A DNA stretch of 64,000 nucleotides, from positions 69,606 through 133,605 of the forward strand of contig JAWKHS010000019.1 of assembly GCA_041394705.1 (NCBI GenBank). The letters are read 5' to 3'. This document shows, one piece after another, positions 53,974-62,349 of the stretch (position 1 is its first letter; each line of letters starts with the position of its first letter). This stretch comes from Vicinamibacterales bacterium. Lineage in GTDB: Bacteria; Acidobacteriota; Vicinamibacteria; Vicinamibacterales; UBA2999. The notes below the pieces were generated by a model. That model saw only the letters and a list, made by a program, of their open reading frames with translations, did not search any database and was not told where the DNA came from. The translations under genes and the position numbers were made by a program.

Positions 53974-54049
53974 GGGATGGCTCAGCGGCGAGGGTCTGGG
54001 AGCTCGGGACCAGGGTCTGAGCGCGTCATGCGCCGGTCACCAGCCCTCC

Positions 54050-54952
54050 CTAGTCCTTGTGCGCGATCGGCGTATCGTCCCGGTTCCCCCATTCCTCCCA
54101 CGCGCCGTAGTAGTTGCGGAGCCTGGACAGGTCGTGGCCCAGGAGCGCCAGGGTCCAGAGGTCGTAGCTCGCGCGCATGCCGACCTGGCAGTAGACGATC
54201 ACCTGGTCGCCGGGGCCGACGCCCTTGCCGCGCCAGAGGGCGTCCACCTCGGCGGGGGGCTTCACCGCGCGCGAGGTGGCGTCGAGGAGGTCCTCCCAGT
54301 ACACGGGGATCGACGACTCGATGAAGCCGCCGCGCTTGATGCCGCGCAGATCCTTCCCGGCGATCTCGGCCTCGGTGCGGGCGTCGATGAGGCGGACGGC
54401 GGGGTTGTTGATGGCGGCCTTCACGTCGTCGGCCGTGGCCACGCCGACCGTGCCCGTCCGCACGTTGAAGGTGGCGGGAGCGATGGTGGGGACCGCGGCG
54501 TCCACGGGCCGCCTGGCCGCGACCCAACCGGGCCAGCCGCCGTCGAGCAGCGCGACGTTGGTGTGCCCGTGGAGGTTGAGGATCCACCACAGCCGCGCCG
54601 CGTACAGACCGCCGCGCTCGTCGTACACCACGACCCGCGTCTCGTCCGAGATGCCCAGGCGGCCCATGAGCGCCGCGAACGCCTGCGGCGTGGGGAGGAA
54701 GGTCGGCGGCGCATTCCGGTCGCGGATCGCGTTGTTGTCGAGCCACACGGCGCCCGGGACGTGGCCGTCGCCGTAGCCGCGCGGCCGCATGTCCACGATG
54801 CGGAGGCCGGGCGCCGACAGGTTGCGGGCCAGCCAGTCGCCGTCGACGATGAGGTCGGGTCGCGCGAAGCGCGCCGCCGGCGTCTGCGCCGGGCCCGGCG
54901 CCGCCGTCACCAGGAGCGCCGCCGCCGCGGCGAGGACGAGTCGAATGGCCAT
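54050..54952 (-). CDS. Periplasmic sulfurtransferase (rhodanese/3-mercaptopyruvate type)
   Basis: A 300-residue tandem rhodanese protein with a signal peptide (MAIRLVLAAAAALLVTAAPGPA). The first rhodanese domain (about 30-140) is inactive in form; the second carries the catalytic Cys in VIVYCQVGMRAS (about residue 260). It transfers sulfane sulfur from thiosulfate or mercaptopyruvate to an acceptor. A TACAAT -10-like element ends 7 nt before the chosen ATG, with no Shine-Dalgarno, so the message may be leaderless; an ATG 9 nt upstream overlaps the -10. The neighbour downstream is the DUF6116-like gene. A role in cyanide or sulfide handling is possible. Confidence 0.9.
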   Translation of the reverse strand: MAIRLVLAAAAALLVTAAPGPAQTPAARFARPDLIVDGDWLARNLSAPGLRIVDMRPRGYGDGHVPGAVWLDNNAIRDRNAPPTFLPTPQAFAALMGRLGISDETRVVVYDERGGLYAARLWWILNLHGHTNVALLDGGWPGWVAARRPVDAAVPTIAPATFNVRTGTVGVATADDVKAAINNPAVRLIDARTEAEIAGKDLRGIKRGGFIESSIPVYWEDLLDATSRAVKPPAEVDALWRGKGVGPGDQVIVYCQVGMRASYDLWTLALLGHDLSRLRNYYGAWEEWGNRDDTPIAHKD

Positions 54953-54959
54953 GAGCGGC

Positions 54960-54965
54960 ATTGTA
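54960..54965 (-). promoter_or_regulatory. -10 element of sulfurtransferase (leaderless candidate)
   Basis: TACAAT (5 of 6 to consensus) on the minus strand, followed by 7 nt and the ATG at 54952. There is no -35 and no ribosome-binding site. Confidence 0.5.
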
Positions 54966-55008
54966 GCGGCGGCCGGCCGGGACGCGCGCGACCCAGGCCA
55001 TCGCCCCT

Positions 55009-55869
55009 TCACGGATAGCGAATCACCACGTCCTCACGTTCCCAGCGGTCGCCCGCCGGCTGCGGGGGCAGGATGGGACGGAGGTACGCGTTCACGTCCT
55101 TCCGGGGGTTCCATTGGGCGGGATAGCCGAGCGACACCTCTTCGAAGCGGACGCCGTCGCGCCACCGCGTGGAGCGCATGTGGAGGTGTCCGGACACGAC
55201 CACGTCGATGGGGAAGCGAACGTGCCAGTCCGCCGTGCGCACCGACCCGCACCAGATCGTGAAGCGCGGCACGCGCGGCAGCACGGCCAGGTCGGGCCGC
55301 AGCGCGAAGTGGTTGACGAGGACGATCCGCGTGCCAGGTGCCACTTCCGCCAGGCGGGATTCCGACGCCGCGACCCGCGCGGCGCACCAGGCGGCCCGCG
55401 AGGGATGCGGCGCCGCCGAGAGCAGGAGCTCGTCGGCGCACGTCACGCCGGTCTCGGCCGCCCACGCGACGGCCTCGTCCGGCGTCGTCCAGGCAGGCCC
55501 GAACGAGTAGTCGTACAACGTGAAGGTCGGCGCGATCACGTGGCCCGTCGCCGGCCACACCGCGTAGGGATCTTCGGGCGTGAGGACGCCGGCGGCGCGG
55601 CACGCCTCGACGAGGCGCTCGTAGTGGGCGACGCCGCGGCGCGCGTCCGGCCACTGGCGCGGGGTCCACAGGTCGTGATTCCCGGGCGTCCAGATCACGG
55701 TCGCGAACCGCCGCGTCACGACGTCGAGCACGGACTGCAGCTGGGCCAGGGTGTCGCCCGTGTCGCCGGCCAGGATCAGCCAGTCGTCGCCGTGGTCGGC
55801 GAGCGCGTCGACGGCGCGCCGGTTCGCCGCGAATCCGACGTGCAGGTCACTGGTCGCCCACAGCCTCAT
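55009..55869 (-). CDS. Metallophosphoesterase
   Basis: A 286-residue calcineurin-like phosphoesterase. It begins almost at once with the metal-binding motif TSDLHVG (Asp-x-His), then LAGDTGD, TPGNHDLW (GNHD/E), and the C-terminal VVSGHLHMRST (GHxH). It is a dinuclear-metal hydrolase of unknown substrate, without a signal peptide. The ATGA overlap with the upstream phosphopantetheinyl transferase gene shows coupled translation, and this pair recurs in other bacteria, so a shared role in carrier-protein or secondary metabolism is possible. Confidence 0.9.
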   Translation of the reverse strand: MRLWATSDLHVGFAANRRAVDALADHGDDWLILAGDTGDTLAQLQSVLDVVTRRFATVIWTPGNHDLWTPRQWPDARRGVAHYERLVEACRAAGVLTPEDPYAVWPATGHVIAPTFTLYDYSFGPAWTTPDEAVAWAAETGVTCADELLLSAAPHPSRAAWCAARVAASESRLAEVAPGTRIVLVNHFALRPDLAVLPRVPRFTIWCGSVRTADWHVRFPIDVVVSGHLHMRSTRWRDGVRFEEVSLGYPAQWNPRKDVNAYLRPILPPQPAGDRWEREDVVIRYP

Positions 55870-56609
55870 CGGCTGAGGGCCTCGGCCGTCGTCACCCGCC
55901 ACGCGATCGGCAGGTCCGGACCTTCGCGCTCGACGGCGACGGCGAGGCGGTGCGCGGGGGTTGGCCACGAGAGCTCGAACTGCCAGCGCCCGGCGCGATC
56001 GACGCCGTCGGCGAAGGCGACGGCCGGCGGCCGCCCGTCGGCCAGCGTGAAAGCGAAGCCATCGAGCGGCAGGGTCAGCCCGTGTCCGCACGCCTTCACG
56101 TACGCCTCCTTCAGCGTCCAGTAGTCGAAGAAGGCCCGCCGCCGCTCGTCGGGCGGCAGCGCCCGGAGCGCCTCGACCTCGGCGGGCGCGAACTGCGCCT
56201 CCGCCACCCGCTCCGAGACGGTGCGGTTCACCTCCTCGACGTCCACGCCGACCAGCCGCCGCCGCGCGACGGCGACCGCCGCGAGTCCGGTCGTGTGGGA
56301 CAGCGAGAAGACCAGGTCCTCGGCGTGGGCGGGCGGCGCCGCGATCTCGGGACGTCCGTGGACGCCGGTCCGGAACCGCCATGCCTCCGGTGGGCTCGAC
56401 GCGTGGTCGGAGAGCGTGACGCGCACCAGGGCGTGGGCGATGACGTAGGTCCGGCGGTCCGCCGCGCGCACGAACCGCGCCGCCCTGGCCTGCTCGTCGG
56501 CCGACAGCCTGGCATGGAGCGTCGCCACCAGCGTCTCGTCGGCCTCCGCCGTCTCCACCGTCACGACCTGCACCGAACCCTGGAGCGTCTCTCTCGACAC
56601 GTGGGCCAC
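55866..56609 (-). CDS. 4'-phosphopantetheinyl transferase, Sfp type
   Basis: A 247-residue Sfp-like enzyme that transfers phosphopantetheine from CoA to Ser of carrier proteins. Motifs: LVFSLSHTTGLAAVAV, VGVDVEEVNR (metal-binding Asp/Glu) and FFDYWTLKEAYVKACGHGL. The start is taken at a GTG 9 nt after a GATACT-like element; a second GTG three codons later is possible. Overlaps the metallophosphoesterase start by ATGA. The DedA-like gene is 37 nt upstream. No polyketide or NRPS genes are in the window, so its targets lie elsewhere. Confidence 0.92.
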   Translation of the reverse strand: MAHVSRETLQGSVQVVTVETAEADETLVATLHARLSADEQARAARFVRAADRRTYVIAHALVRVTLSDHASSPPEAWRFRTGVHGRPEIAAPPAHAEDLVFSLSHTTGLAAVAVARRRLVGVDVEEVNRTVSERVAEAQFAPAEVEALRALPPDERRRAFFDYWTLKEAYVKACGHGLTLPLDGFAFTLADGRPPAVAFADGVDRAGRWQFELSWPTPAHRLAVAVEREGPDLPIAWRVTTAEALSR

Positions 56610-56646
56610 TGCGCGGCCAGTATCCCGCGGGCCCGCCGGACGCGGC

Positions 56647-57243
56647 CTACGGGTGCGCGGCGCGGCGCTGCCAGACGAGGACGGCCACGAAGACGACCGC
56701 CACCAGGGCGGCGACGGCCACGGCCAGGGTGGCGCCGTAGCGCTCAACGGCCTGGACGGCCTGGTCGCGGTACACCGAGGCCAGGCCGGCCTCGAGGAGG
56801 TGCCGCGCGCCTCGTCCCAGGGTGAGCGCCGCCGCGACCCGCCACCACGGATACCCCGCGGCGCCGGCCGCGAGCACGAAGACCTTGAGGGGGAAGGGCG
56901 GCGGCAGGAACGCGGGCACGGCCAGGCCGACGAATGCGCTCCTGGCGTACCAGTCCATGAGCCGGCTCGTCGGGCTGCGGGCGAGGCGGCGCTCCATGAA
57001 CGCCTGGCCCCCGCGCCTGGCGAGGAGGTACAGCGGCCACGACCCCGCGACGACGCCGGCGATGCCCATCGCCGCGTAGTACCACCACCGTCCGGGCTCG
57101 CGGATGGCGAGGTACATGATGAGGGCGTCGCTCGCGTTGGGCAGCGCGAGCACGCTGGAGTCGAGCAGGGCGACGACGAGCACGCCGAGACCGCCCGCGC
57201 CGTCCGCCCACGCGCGTACGGCCTGCACGACGCCCGCGAACAT
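56647..57243 (-). CDS. DedA/VTT-domain inner-membrane protein
   Basis: A 198-residue DedA-like protein with about five hydrophobic segments and the family features LVVALLDSSVLALPNASDALI, read as two helices, and the re-entrant FLPPPFPLKVFVLAAG (Pro/Phe-rich loop). DedA proteins contribute to membrane homeostasis and undecaprenyl-phosphate or lipid flipping. TACAAT (57258-57253) ends 9 nt before the ATG, suggesting a short or absent leader. It heads a likely operon with the phosphopantetheinyl transferase and metallophosphoesterase, and is divergent from glpF. A second VTT domain in the window is fused to a reductase at 28722. Confidence 0.85.
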   Translation of the reverse strand: MFAGVVQAVRAWADGAGGLGVLVVALLDSSVLALPNASDALIMYLAIREPGRWWYYAAMGIAGVVAGSWPLYLLARRGGQAFMERRLARSPTSRLMDWYARSAFVGLAVPAFLPPPFPLKVFVLAAGAAGYPWWRVAAALTLGRGARHLLEAGLASVYRDQAVQAVERYGATLAVAVAALVAVVFVAVLVWQRRAAHP

Positions 57244-57252
57244 CCGCCGGCC

Positions 57253-57297
57253 ATTGTAGCGTGCGGCCCGCGGACACGGGCCGGGCCGGGGCATAAT
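57253..57297. promoter_or_regulatory. Divergent -10 elements of the DedA-like gene and glpF
   Basis: TACAAT on the minus strand (57258-57253), 9 nt before the DedA-like ATG, and CATAAT on the plus strand (57292-57297), 8 nt before the glpF ATG. Neither start has a Shine-Dalgarno. Both genes may be transcribed without leaders. Confidence 0.45.
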
Positions 57298-57305
57298 GCG
57301 CGGGC

Positions 57306-58085
57306 ATGTCCCGACATCTCGCACGTGAACTGCTCGCCGAGGCCCTGGGCACGTTCGTCCTGATCGCCTTCGGCGTCGGCGTCGTCGCCCAGACGGTGCT
57401 GAGCGCCAGCGCGAACGGCAGCTATCTCGCGATCAACCTGGGATGGGGCATCGGCGTGACGCTCGGCGTGCTGGTCGCCGGCGGCGTGTCGGGCGCCCAC
57501 CTCAATCCCGCCGTGACCATCGCGCTGGCCGCCCATCGAGGACTGCCGTGGCGCAAGGTGCTCCCGTATGCGCTCGCCCAGACGCTCGGCGCGTTCGCGG
57601 CGGCCGCCGTGGTCTACGTGACCTACCGCGAGGCCTTCGCGGCCTTCGACGGCGGCGTGCGCCAGATCGCGGGCGCGCACGGGACCGCCGGCATCTTCGC
57701 CACCTACCCGCAGGCGTTCCTGTCGCTCGGCGGCGGGCTCGTGGATCAGGTGGTGGGGACGGCGCTGCTCATCATCGGCGTCTTCGCGATCGGCGACGCC
57801 AGGAACGTCGCGGTGCCCGGCTGGCTCGGGCCGCTCCTGGTCGGCCTGCTCGTCGTCGGCATCGGCGTGTCGTTCGGCTTCAACGCCGGCTACGCGATCA
57901 ACCCGGCGCGCGACTTCGGACCGCGTCTCTTCACGGCCCTGGCCGGCTGGGGCTCCGGCGTCTTCGGCGCGTCCGGCGGCTGGTGGTGGGTGCCGATCGT
58001 CGGTCCGGTCGTCGGCGCCGTGCTCGGCGGCGCCGTCTACGACGCCTGCGTGACGCGGCTGCACACGGGAGGGCCGTCGCGATGA
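57306..58085 (+). CDS. glpF: Glycerol uptake facilitator (aquaglyceroporin)
   Basis: A 259-residue MIP-family channel with six membrane helices and two NPA boxes (SGAHLNPAVT and GYAINPARDFGPR). The Asp after the second NPAR marks the glycerol-conducting GlpF type rather than a pure water channel. Overlaps glpK by ATGA. Inner membrane. The start ATG lies 8 nt after CATAAT. Confidence 0.94.
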   Translation: MSRHLARELLAEALGTFVLIAFGVGVVAQTVLSASANGSYLAINLGWGIGVTLGVLVAGGVSGAHLNPAVTIALAAHRGLPWRKVLPYALAQTLGAFAAAAVVYVTYREAFAAFDGGVRQIAGAHGTAGIFATYPQAFLSLGGGLVDQVVGTALLIIGVFAIGDARNVAVPGWLGPLLVGLLVVGIGVSFGFNAGYAINPARDFGPRLFTALAGWGSGVFGASGGWWWVPIVGPVVGAVLGGAVYDACVTRLHTGGPSR

Positions 58086-59575
58086 GCCGCTACGTGCTGG
58101 CCCTCGATCAGGGCACCACCTCCAGCCGGGCCATGCTCTTCGACACGAGCGGCCGGGCGGTGGCGAAGGCCCAGCAGGAGTTCCCGCAGATCTTCCCGGC
58201 GCCCGGGCACGTGGAGCACGACCCGGAGGACATCTGGCGCTCCCAGCTCGACACGGCGCGGGCGGTACTGGCGAAGGCCGGCATCACGGCGGCGGACCTG
58301 GCCGCGATCGGCGTGGCGAACCAGCGCGAGACGACGCTCGTCTGGGAGCGCGCGACCGGGCGTCCGGTCGCCAACGCCATCGTCTGGCAGAGCCGCGTCA
58401 CCGCCGCGCACTGCGAGCGGCTGAAGGCCGCGGGCCACGAGGCGGCCGTGCGCGCCAAGACGGGGCTCGTGATCGACGCCTACTTCTCGGCATCGAAGAT
58501 CACGCACCTCCTCGACTCGGTGGACGGGCTGCGCGCGCGCGCCGCGCGCGGCGAGGTGCTGTTCGGCACCGTCGACAGCTTCCTGATCTGGCGGCTGACG
58601 GGCGGGGCCGTGCACGTGACCGACGAGAGCAACGCGAGCCGGACGCTGCTCTACGACATCCACGAGCGCCGCTGGGACGACGACCTGCTGGCGCTCTTCG
58701 ACGTGCCGCGGGCGATGCTGCCCGAGGTGCGCGGCAACAGCGAGGTGTACGGGCACACGACCGCGGACGTCCTCGGCGCCGCCGTGCCGATTGCCGGCGC
58801 GGCCGGCGACCAGCAGGCCGCCCTCTTCGGACAGGCGTGTTTCACCCCTGGCGAGGTCAAGAACACCTACGGCACCGGCTGCTTCCTCCTGATCAACACG
58901 GGCGCCACGCCCGTGGCCTCGTCCCGGGGACTGCTCACGACGGTGGCCTGGCGGCTGGGCGGACAGACCACGTACGCCCTGGAGGGCGCCGTGTTCGTCG
59001 CCGGCGCGGCGGTGCAGTGGCTGCGCGACGGGCTGCGCGCCATCGCGACGTCCGCCGACGTCGAACGCCTCATGCGCGACGTGCCCGACAGCGGCGGGGT
59101 GTACCTCGTGCCGGCGTTCGTGGGGCTCGGCGCGCCGTACTGGGACCCATACGCCCGCGGCACGATCGTGGGGCTCACGCGCGACTCGCGCATCGAGCAC
59201 ATCGCGCGGGCGGCCGTGGACGCGATGGCCTTCCAGACGCGGGACGTCGTCGAGGTGATGGAGGCCGACACCGGTCTCACCGTGCCCGTGCTGAAGGTGG
59301 ACGGCGGCGCCGCCGCCAACGCGATGCTCCTGCAGTTCCAGGCCGATCAGCTCGGCGTGCCCGTGCGCCGGCCGGTCGTGGCCGAGACGACGGCCCTCGG
59401 TGCGGCGTACCTGGCCGGGCTCGCCGTCGGTTACTGGGACGGCCTCGACGACGTCCGCCGGAACTGGGTCCTGGACCGCGAGTTCCGTCCGGCCATGCCG
59501 GCCGACGTGCGCGACCGCGGCTACGACGGCTGGAAGCGGGCCGTGGAGCGCTCGCTGGGCTGGGCCGCGGGCTGA
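58082..59575 (+). CDS. glpK: Glycerol kinase
   Basis: A 497-residue FGGY kinase that phosphorylates glycerol to sn-glycerol 3-phosphate. It has the N-terminal LALDQGTTSSRAMLF, VANQRETTLVW, the FGGY signature region GTGCFLLINTG and the C-terminal KVDGGAAANAMLLQFQADQLG. The length matches GlpK (about 500). The ATG overlaps the glpF stop, forming a two-gene uptake-and-trapping operon. A glycerol-3-phosphate dehydrogenase is not adjacent. Confidence 0.97.
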   Translation: MSRYVLALDQGTTSSRAMLFDTSGRAVAKAQQEFPQIFPAPGHVEHDPEDIWRSQLDTARAVLAKAGITAADLAAIGVANQRETTLVWERATGRPVANAIVWQSRVTAAHCERLKAAGHEAAVRAKTGLVIDAYFSASKITHLLDSVDGLRARAARGEVLFGTVDSFLIWRLTGGAVHVTDESNASRTLLYDIHERRWDDDLLALFDVPRAMLPEVRGNSEVYGHTTADVLGAAVPIAGAAGDQQAALFGQACFTPGEVKNTYGTGCFLLINTGATPVASSRGLLTTVAWRLGGQTTYALEGAVFVAGAAVQWLRDGLRAIATSADVERLMRDVPDSGGVYLVPAFVGLGAPYWDPYARGTIVGLTRDSRIEHIARAAVDAMAFQTRDVVEVMEADTGLTVPVLKVDGGAAANAMLLQFQADQLGVPVRRPVVAETTALGAAYLAGLAVGYWDGLDDVRRNWVLDREFRPAMPADVRDRGYDGWKRAVERSLGWAAG

Positions 59576-59600
59576 CGCGGCCAGGCGTCCGGACCGATCG

Positions 59601-59624
59601 CGTCCCGTCGGTGCCGCCGGGACG
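59601..59624. terminator. Hairpin between convergent glpK and RNA methyltransferase genes
   Basis: CGTCCCG (59601-59607) pairs with CGGGACG (59618-59624) around a 10-nt loop, in the 59-nt gap between the two stop codons. It lacks a T-run, so termination may be Rho-dependent. Confidence 0.35.
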
Positions 59625-59634
59625 GACCCACCGG

Positions 59635-60441
59635 TCAGCCGCGGCGGGCGGCCAGCGCCGCGAGGATCACGGCGGCGGCCGTCGCCACGTTCAGCGAGTC
59701 CATCCCCGCGTGCATGGGAATCCCGACGCGCAGGTCCGCCTTCGCGAGCGCCGCCTCCGAGAGGCCCGGGCCCTCCGCGCCGACGAGCACGGCCGCGCGC
59801 GAGGGCAGGTCCGCCTCGTAGAGGGACACGGTTCCGGGGGCCGGCGTCGCCGCCACGATCGCCAGGCCGGCGCGTCTGAGCGTCTCGAGCGCGTCCGGCC
59901 AGGCGCCGGCGGGCGCCCACGGCACCCGCAGCGTCGCGGCCATCGAGGTGCGAATGGCCTTCCTGTACAGCGGGTCCCCGCAGTCCGGGCCCAGGACGAG
60001 GCCCGCGGCGCCCAGGGCCGCCGCGTTCCTGAAGAGGCCGCCGATGTTGTCGGGATTGTTCACGCCCTCGGCCACGACCACGGCGGACGCGGTGGCGAGC
60101 GGCAGGCTGTCGAGGGCCGCGGCCGCCGGGCGCTCGGCCAGGGCGAGGCAGCCGCGATGGATGTTGAACCCGACCACCGCGTTCATGGCCTTCTGCGGTG
60201 TCACGTACACGGCCGTGTCCGGCGCGACCGCGTCCACGGTGCGGACCATCGCCCGCGCGGCCGCCTCGCTCAGGAGCAGCGAGTGCACGCGATGCCGTCG
60301 GTCGGCCACCAGCCGCTCCACCACGAGCCGGCCCTCGGCGACGAACCAGCCGCGGGCGAGGAGCCACGCGGGATCGCCGACGTGGCGGTAGTCGTCGAGC
60401 CTCGGGTCCTCGAGCCCGGCGGGAATGACGGGGGGCGCCAC
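59635..60441 (-). CDS. TrmH/SpoU-family RNA methyltransferase
   Basis: A 268-residue SPOUT methyltransferase that methylates rRNA or tRNA 2'-O positions. It has an N-terminal RNA-binding domain (FVAEGRLVVERLV), then the three SPOUT motifs: VVVAEGVNNPDNIGGLFRNA, LVGAEGPGLSE and IPMHAGMDSLNVATAAAV. The start is the GTG giving VAPPVIPAGLEDP; the upstream VWFA gene ends 17 nt before. Probably the last gene of a nadE-VWFA-methyltransferase run. The exact RNA target is unknown. Confidence 0.9.
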   Translation of the reverse strand: MAPPVIPAGLEDPRLDDYRHVGDPAWLLARGWFVAEGRLVVERLVADRRHRVHSLLLSEAAARAMVRTVDAVAPDTAVYVTPQKAMNAVVGFNIHRGCLALAERPAAAALDSLPLATASAVVVAEGVNNPDNIGGLFRNAAALGAAGLVLGPDCGDPLYRKAIRTSMAATLRVPWAPAGAWPDALETLRRAGLAIVAATPAPGTVSLYEADLPSRAAVLVGAEGPGLSEAALAKADLRVGIPMHAGMDSLNVATAAAVILAALAARRG

Positions 60442-60458
60442 GGTGCCAGCCCCGGCCG

Positions 60459-62345
60459 CTAGCGCACGATCGCGAAGCCCGCGGTGGCTTCGGCCGACTC
60501 GGCGCCGCTCGTGGCGGTGAAGCGGAGCACGTACTCGCCCAGCGCGAGCGCGCGTACCGGCAGCTCCACCTGGCGCCGGCCGCCCACGGCCGACGAGGGC
60601 AGTGACGCGAGCACCTTGCCTTCGCGGGTGAGCACTTCGGCCGTGACCGACGCCGCCTCGGACGCTTCGCCCGTCACGGCCGTCCGGACGACGACGAGAT
60701 CGGTCGTGCGGAACTCGCGGTCCGGGCTGGGCTGCCCCGACTCGCCCCGCCGCAGCCCCTGGAACGCCGCCGTCGTCAGCGCCCGGACGAACTGGGGCGT
60801 GGCCAGCGCCACGGTGGCGCCCGCGAGATCCGGCACGGTGACGGGCGTCTCCCAGCGGTCCACGACGTCGCCGCTCTCGCCCGTGGCGCTGAAGCGCACC
60901 ACCACGTCGCCCGGCGGCACCTCCAGCGTGACGACGCCGGTGCCGGTGTCGCCGAGCGAGTCCTCGGCCGTGGCGATCTGCGCGCCCTGCGTGTCGTGCA
61001 CCTCGAGCCGGAGGTGCGCCGGCGCGTCCTTGAAGCCGTCCACCGGCCGCCATGTGGCGGTCAGGCGGACCTGGCCGGCGGTGCCGGGCGAGAACCCGGT
61101 CTCGACGTGTGCGACGCGGTTGTCCCGCCGTGCTTCGAGGTTCTCGAGCGCCGAGCCCACGGCCGGCTCGAGGGCCGGAGGCTCGGACGGCGTCATCTCC
61201 TCGGCCGACGGCGCCCAGTAGCCGCGGCGGGCCACCGTCTTGACGCCGCGCCGCCGGACCTTCACCGAAATCTTGTGGAACTTCCCGTCGTTCGGCTCGC
61301 GCGCCGGCGTGTAGCCGAGCAGGTAGTAGTGGCTGGCGTCGCGCACGACCTGCTCGAGGCCGCGCTCCAGGTTGTTCGTGTTCACGATGGCCTGGCCGCC
61401 GGTCTCGCTTGCGAGCCGGTAGAGCGTGCTGTGCACGAAGGTGCCCTGGCCCAGCCCGCGCGGGTCGAGCGTGTGGATGACGACGTTGCCGCGGTTCGCC
61501 TCGCGCAGGAGATCCTGGAAGTCCGGCTCGAGCGAGATGTCCCACGTGAGCGGGATGCCCTGCGAGACCACGAGCAGCGTCTTTCGGCCCTCCCGGAGGC
61601 CCGACAGGTGCATGACCAGCGATCGCAGCGCCGAGATCACGACCTGCGAGCGTACGCGGCCCGGGTTGCGCGACAGGTTCTGCGACTCCTCGAGCGGGCT
61701 GCGGCCGATGAAGTTGTCGTTGCGGCCCTCGTAGGTCTTCAGCTCGCGCACGAGCCTGTCGCGGTCCCGCGTCCACTCGAGCGCGCTCAGCGGCGTGATC
61801 GGGTTCATCACCGTGACCAGGTCCAGCGGGCCCATCATCGTGTCGAGGAAGTCCGTCAGCGCCTTGCGCAGGGGCAGCATCTCCCGGGGATAGCGGCCCA
61901 GGTGGTAGTCGTCCATGAAGACGGCGAACAGCCGCACGTCGTCGCGCGCGGCCTCGGCCAGCGCATGCGACTGCGACCGGATCTCCAGCGCCTCGCCGTC
62001 GCCCCGCGGCTGTCCGTCGAGCCGGACCAGCGTGGCCTGTTCGACGGTCTGCCTGATGCCGTCCTCGGTCAGCTCGAAGTCCTCGGGCGTGAGGTCGGTC
62101 AGCGGCTCGTCGCGGGGGCCCGTCACCGAGACGTCGACGAGCACGAGCTTCACGCCGGCGCGGAAGATCGGCTGGTCCTGGGCTGCGTCCGGCGGCGGTG
62201 AAGGGGACGGCGGCGTCTGCGTCTGTCCCGCCGGCTGGGCCTGCGCGCGGACCGGCGCGGGCCGGCCGGGCCCCGCCAGCGCGGCGGCGAGCAGGGCCGC
62301 GGCGGCCGTCCACGTCCAGGCGCGTGCCCTCGGGCGCTCCGTCAC
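60459..62345 (-). CDS. VWFA-domain secreted protein
   Basis: A 628-residue protein of the VWFA type frequent in Acidobacteriota. An N-terminal signal segment (WTAAAALLAAALAGPG) and a Pro/Gln-rich linker are followed by a small strand domain (KLVLVDVSVTGPRDEP with LTPEDFELTEDG) and a von Willebrand factor A domain with MDDYH in place of the usual MIDAS DxSxS. C-terminal beta-sandwich modules follow. It is probably periplasmic or outer-membrane associated; function unknown. The start is the GTG giving TERPRARAW, 4 nt after the nadE stop; the frame could be extended, but into nadE. Situated between nadE and a SPOUT methyltransferase. Confidence 0.82.
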   Translation of the reverse strand: MTERPRARAWTWTAAAALLAAALAGPGRPAPVRAQAQPAGQTQTPPSPSPPPDAAQDQPIFRAGVKLVLVDVSVTGPRDEPLTDLTPEDFELTEDGIRQTVEQATLVRLDGQPRGDGEALEIRSQSHALAEAARDDVRLFAVFMDDYHLGRYPREMLPLRKALTDFLDTMMGPLDLVTVMNPITPLSALEWTRDRDRLVRELKTYEGRNDNFIGRSPLEESQNLSRNPGRVRSQVVISALRSLVMHLSGLREGRKTLLVVSQGIPLTWDISLEPDFQDLLREANRGNVVIHTLDPRGLGQGTFVHSTLYRLASETGGQAIVNTNNLERGLEQVVRDASHYYLLGYTPAREPNDGKFHKISVKVRRRGVKTVARRGYWAPSAEEMTPSEPPALEPAVGSALENLEARRDNRVAHVETGFSPGTAGQVRLTATWRPVDGFKDAPAHLRLEVHDTQGAQIATAEDSLGDTGTGVVTLEVPPGDVVVRFSATGESGDVVDRWETPVTVPDLAGATVALATPQFVRALTTAAFQGLRRGESGQPSPDREFRTTDLVVVRTAVTGEASEAASVTAEVLTREGKVLASLPSSAVGGRRQVELPVRALALGEYVLRFTATSGAESAEATAGFAIVR

Positions 62346-62349
62346 GGCA

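Noticed and set aside
53834..55018. 394-codon plus-strand ORF opposite the sulfurtransferase
   Set aside because: Antisense shadow: the minus strand carries a rhodanese with signal peptide and catalytic Cys.
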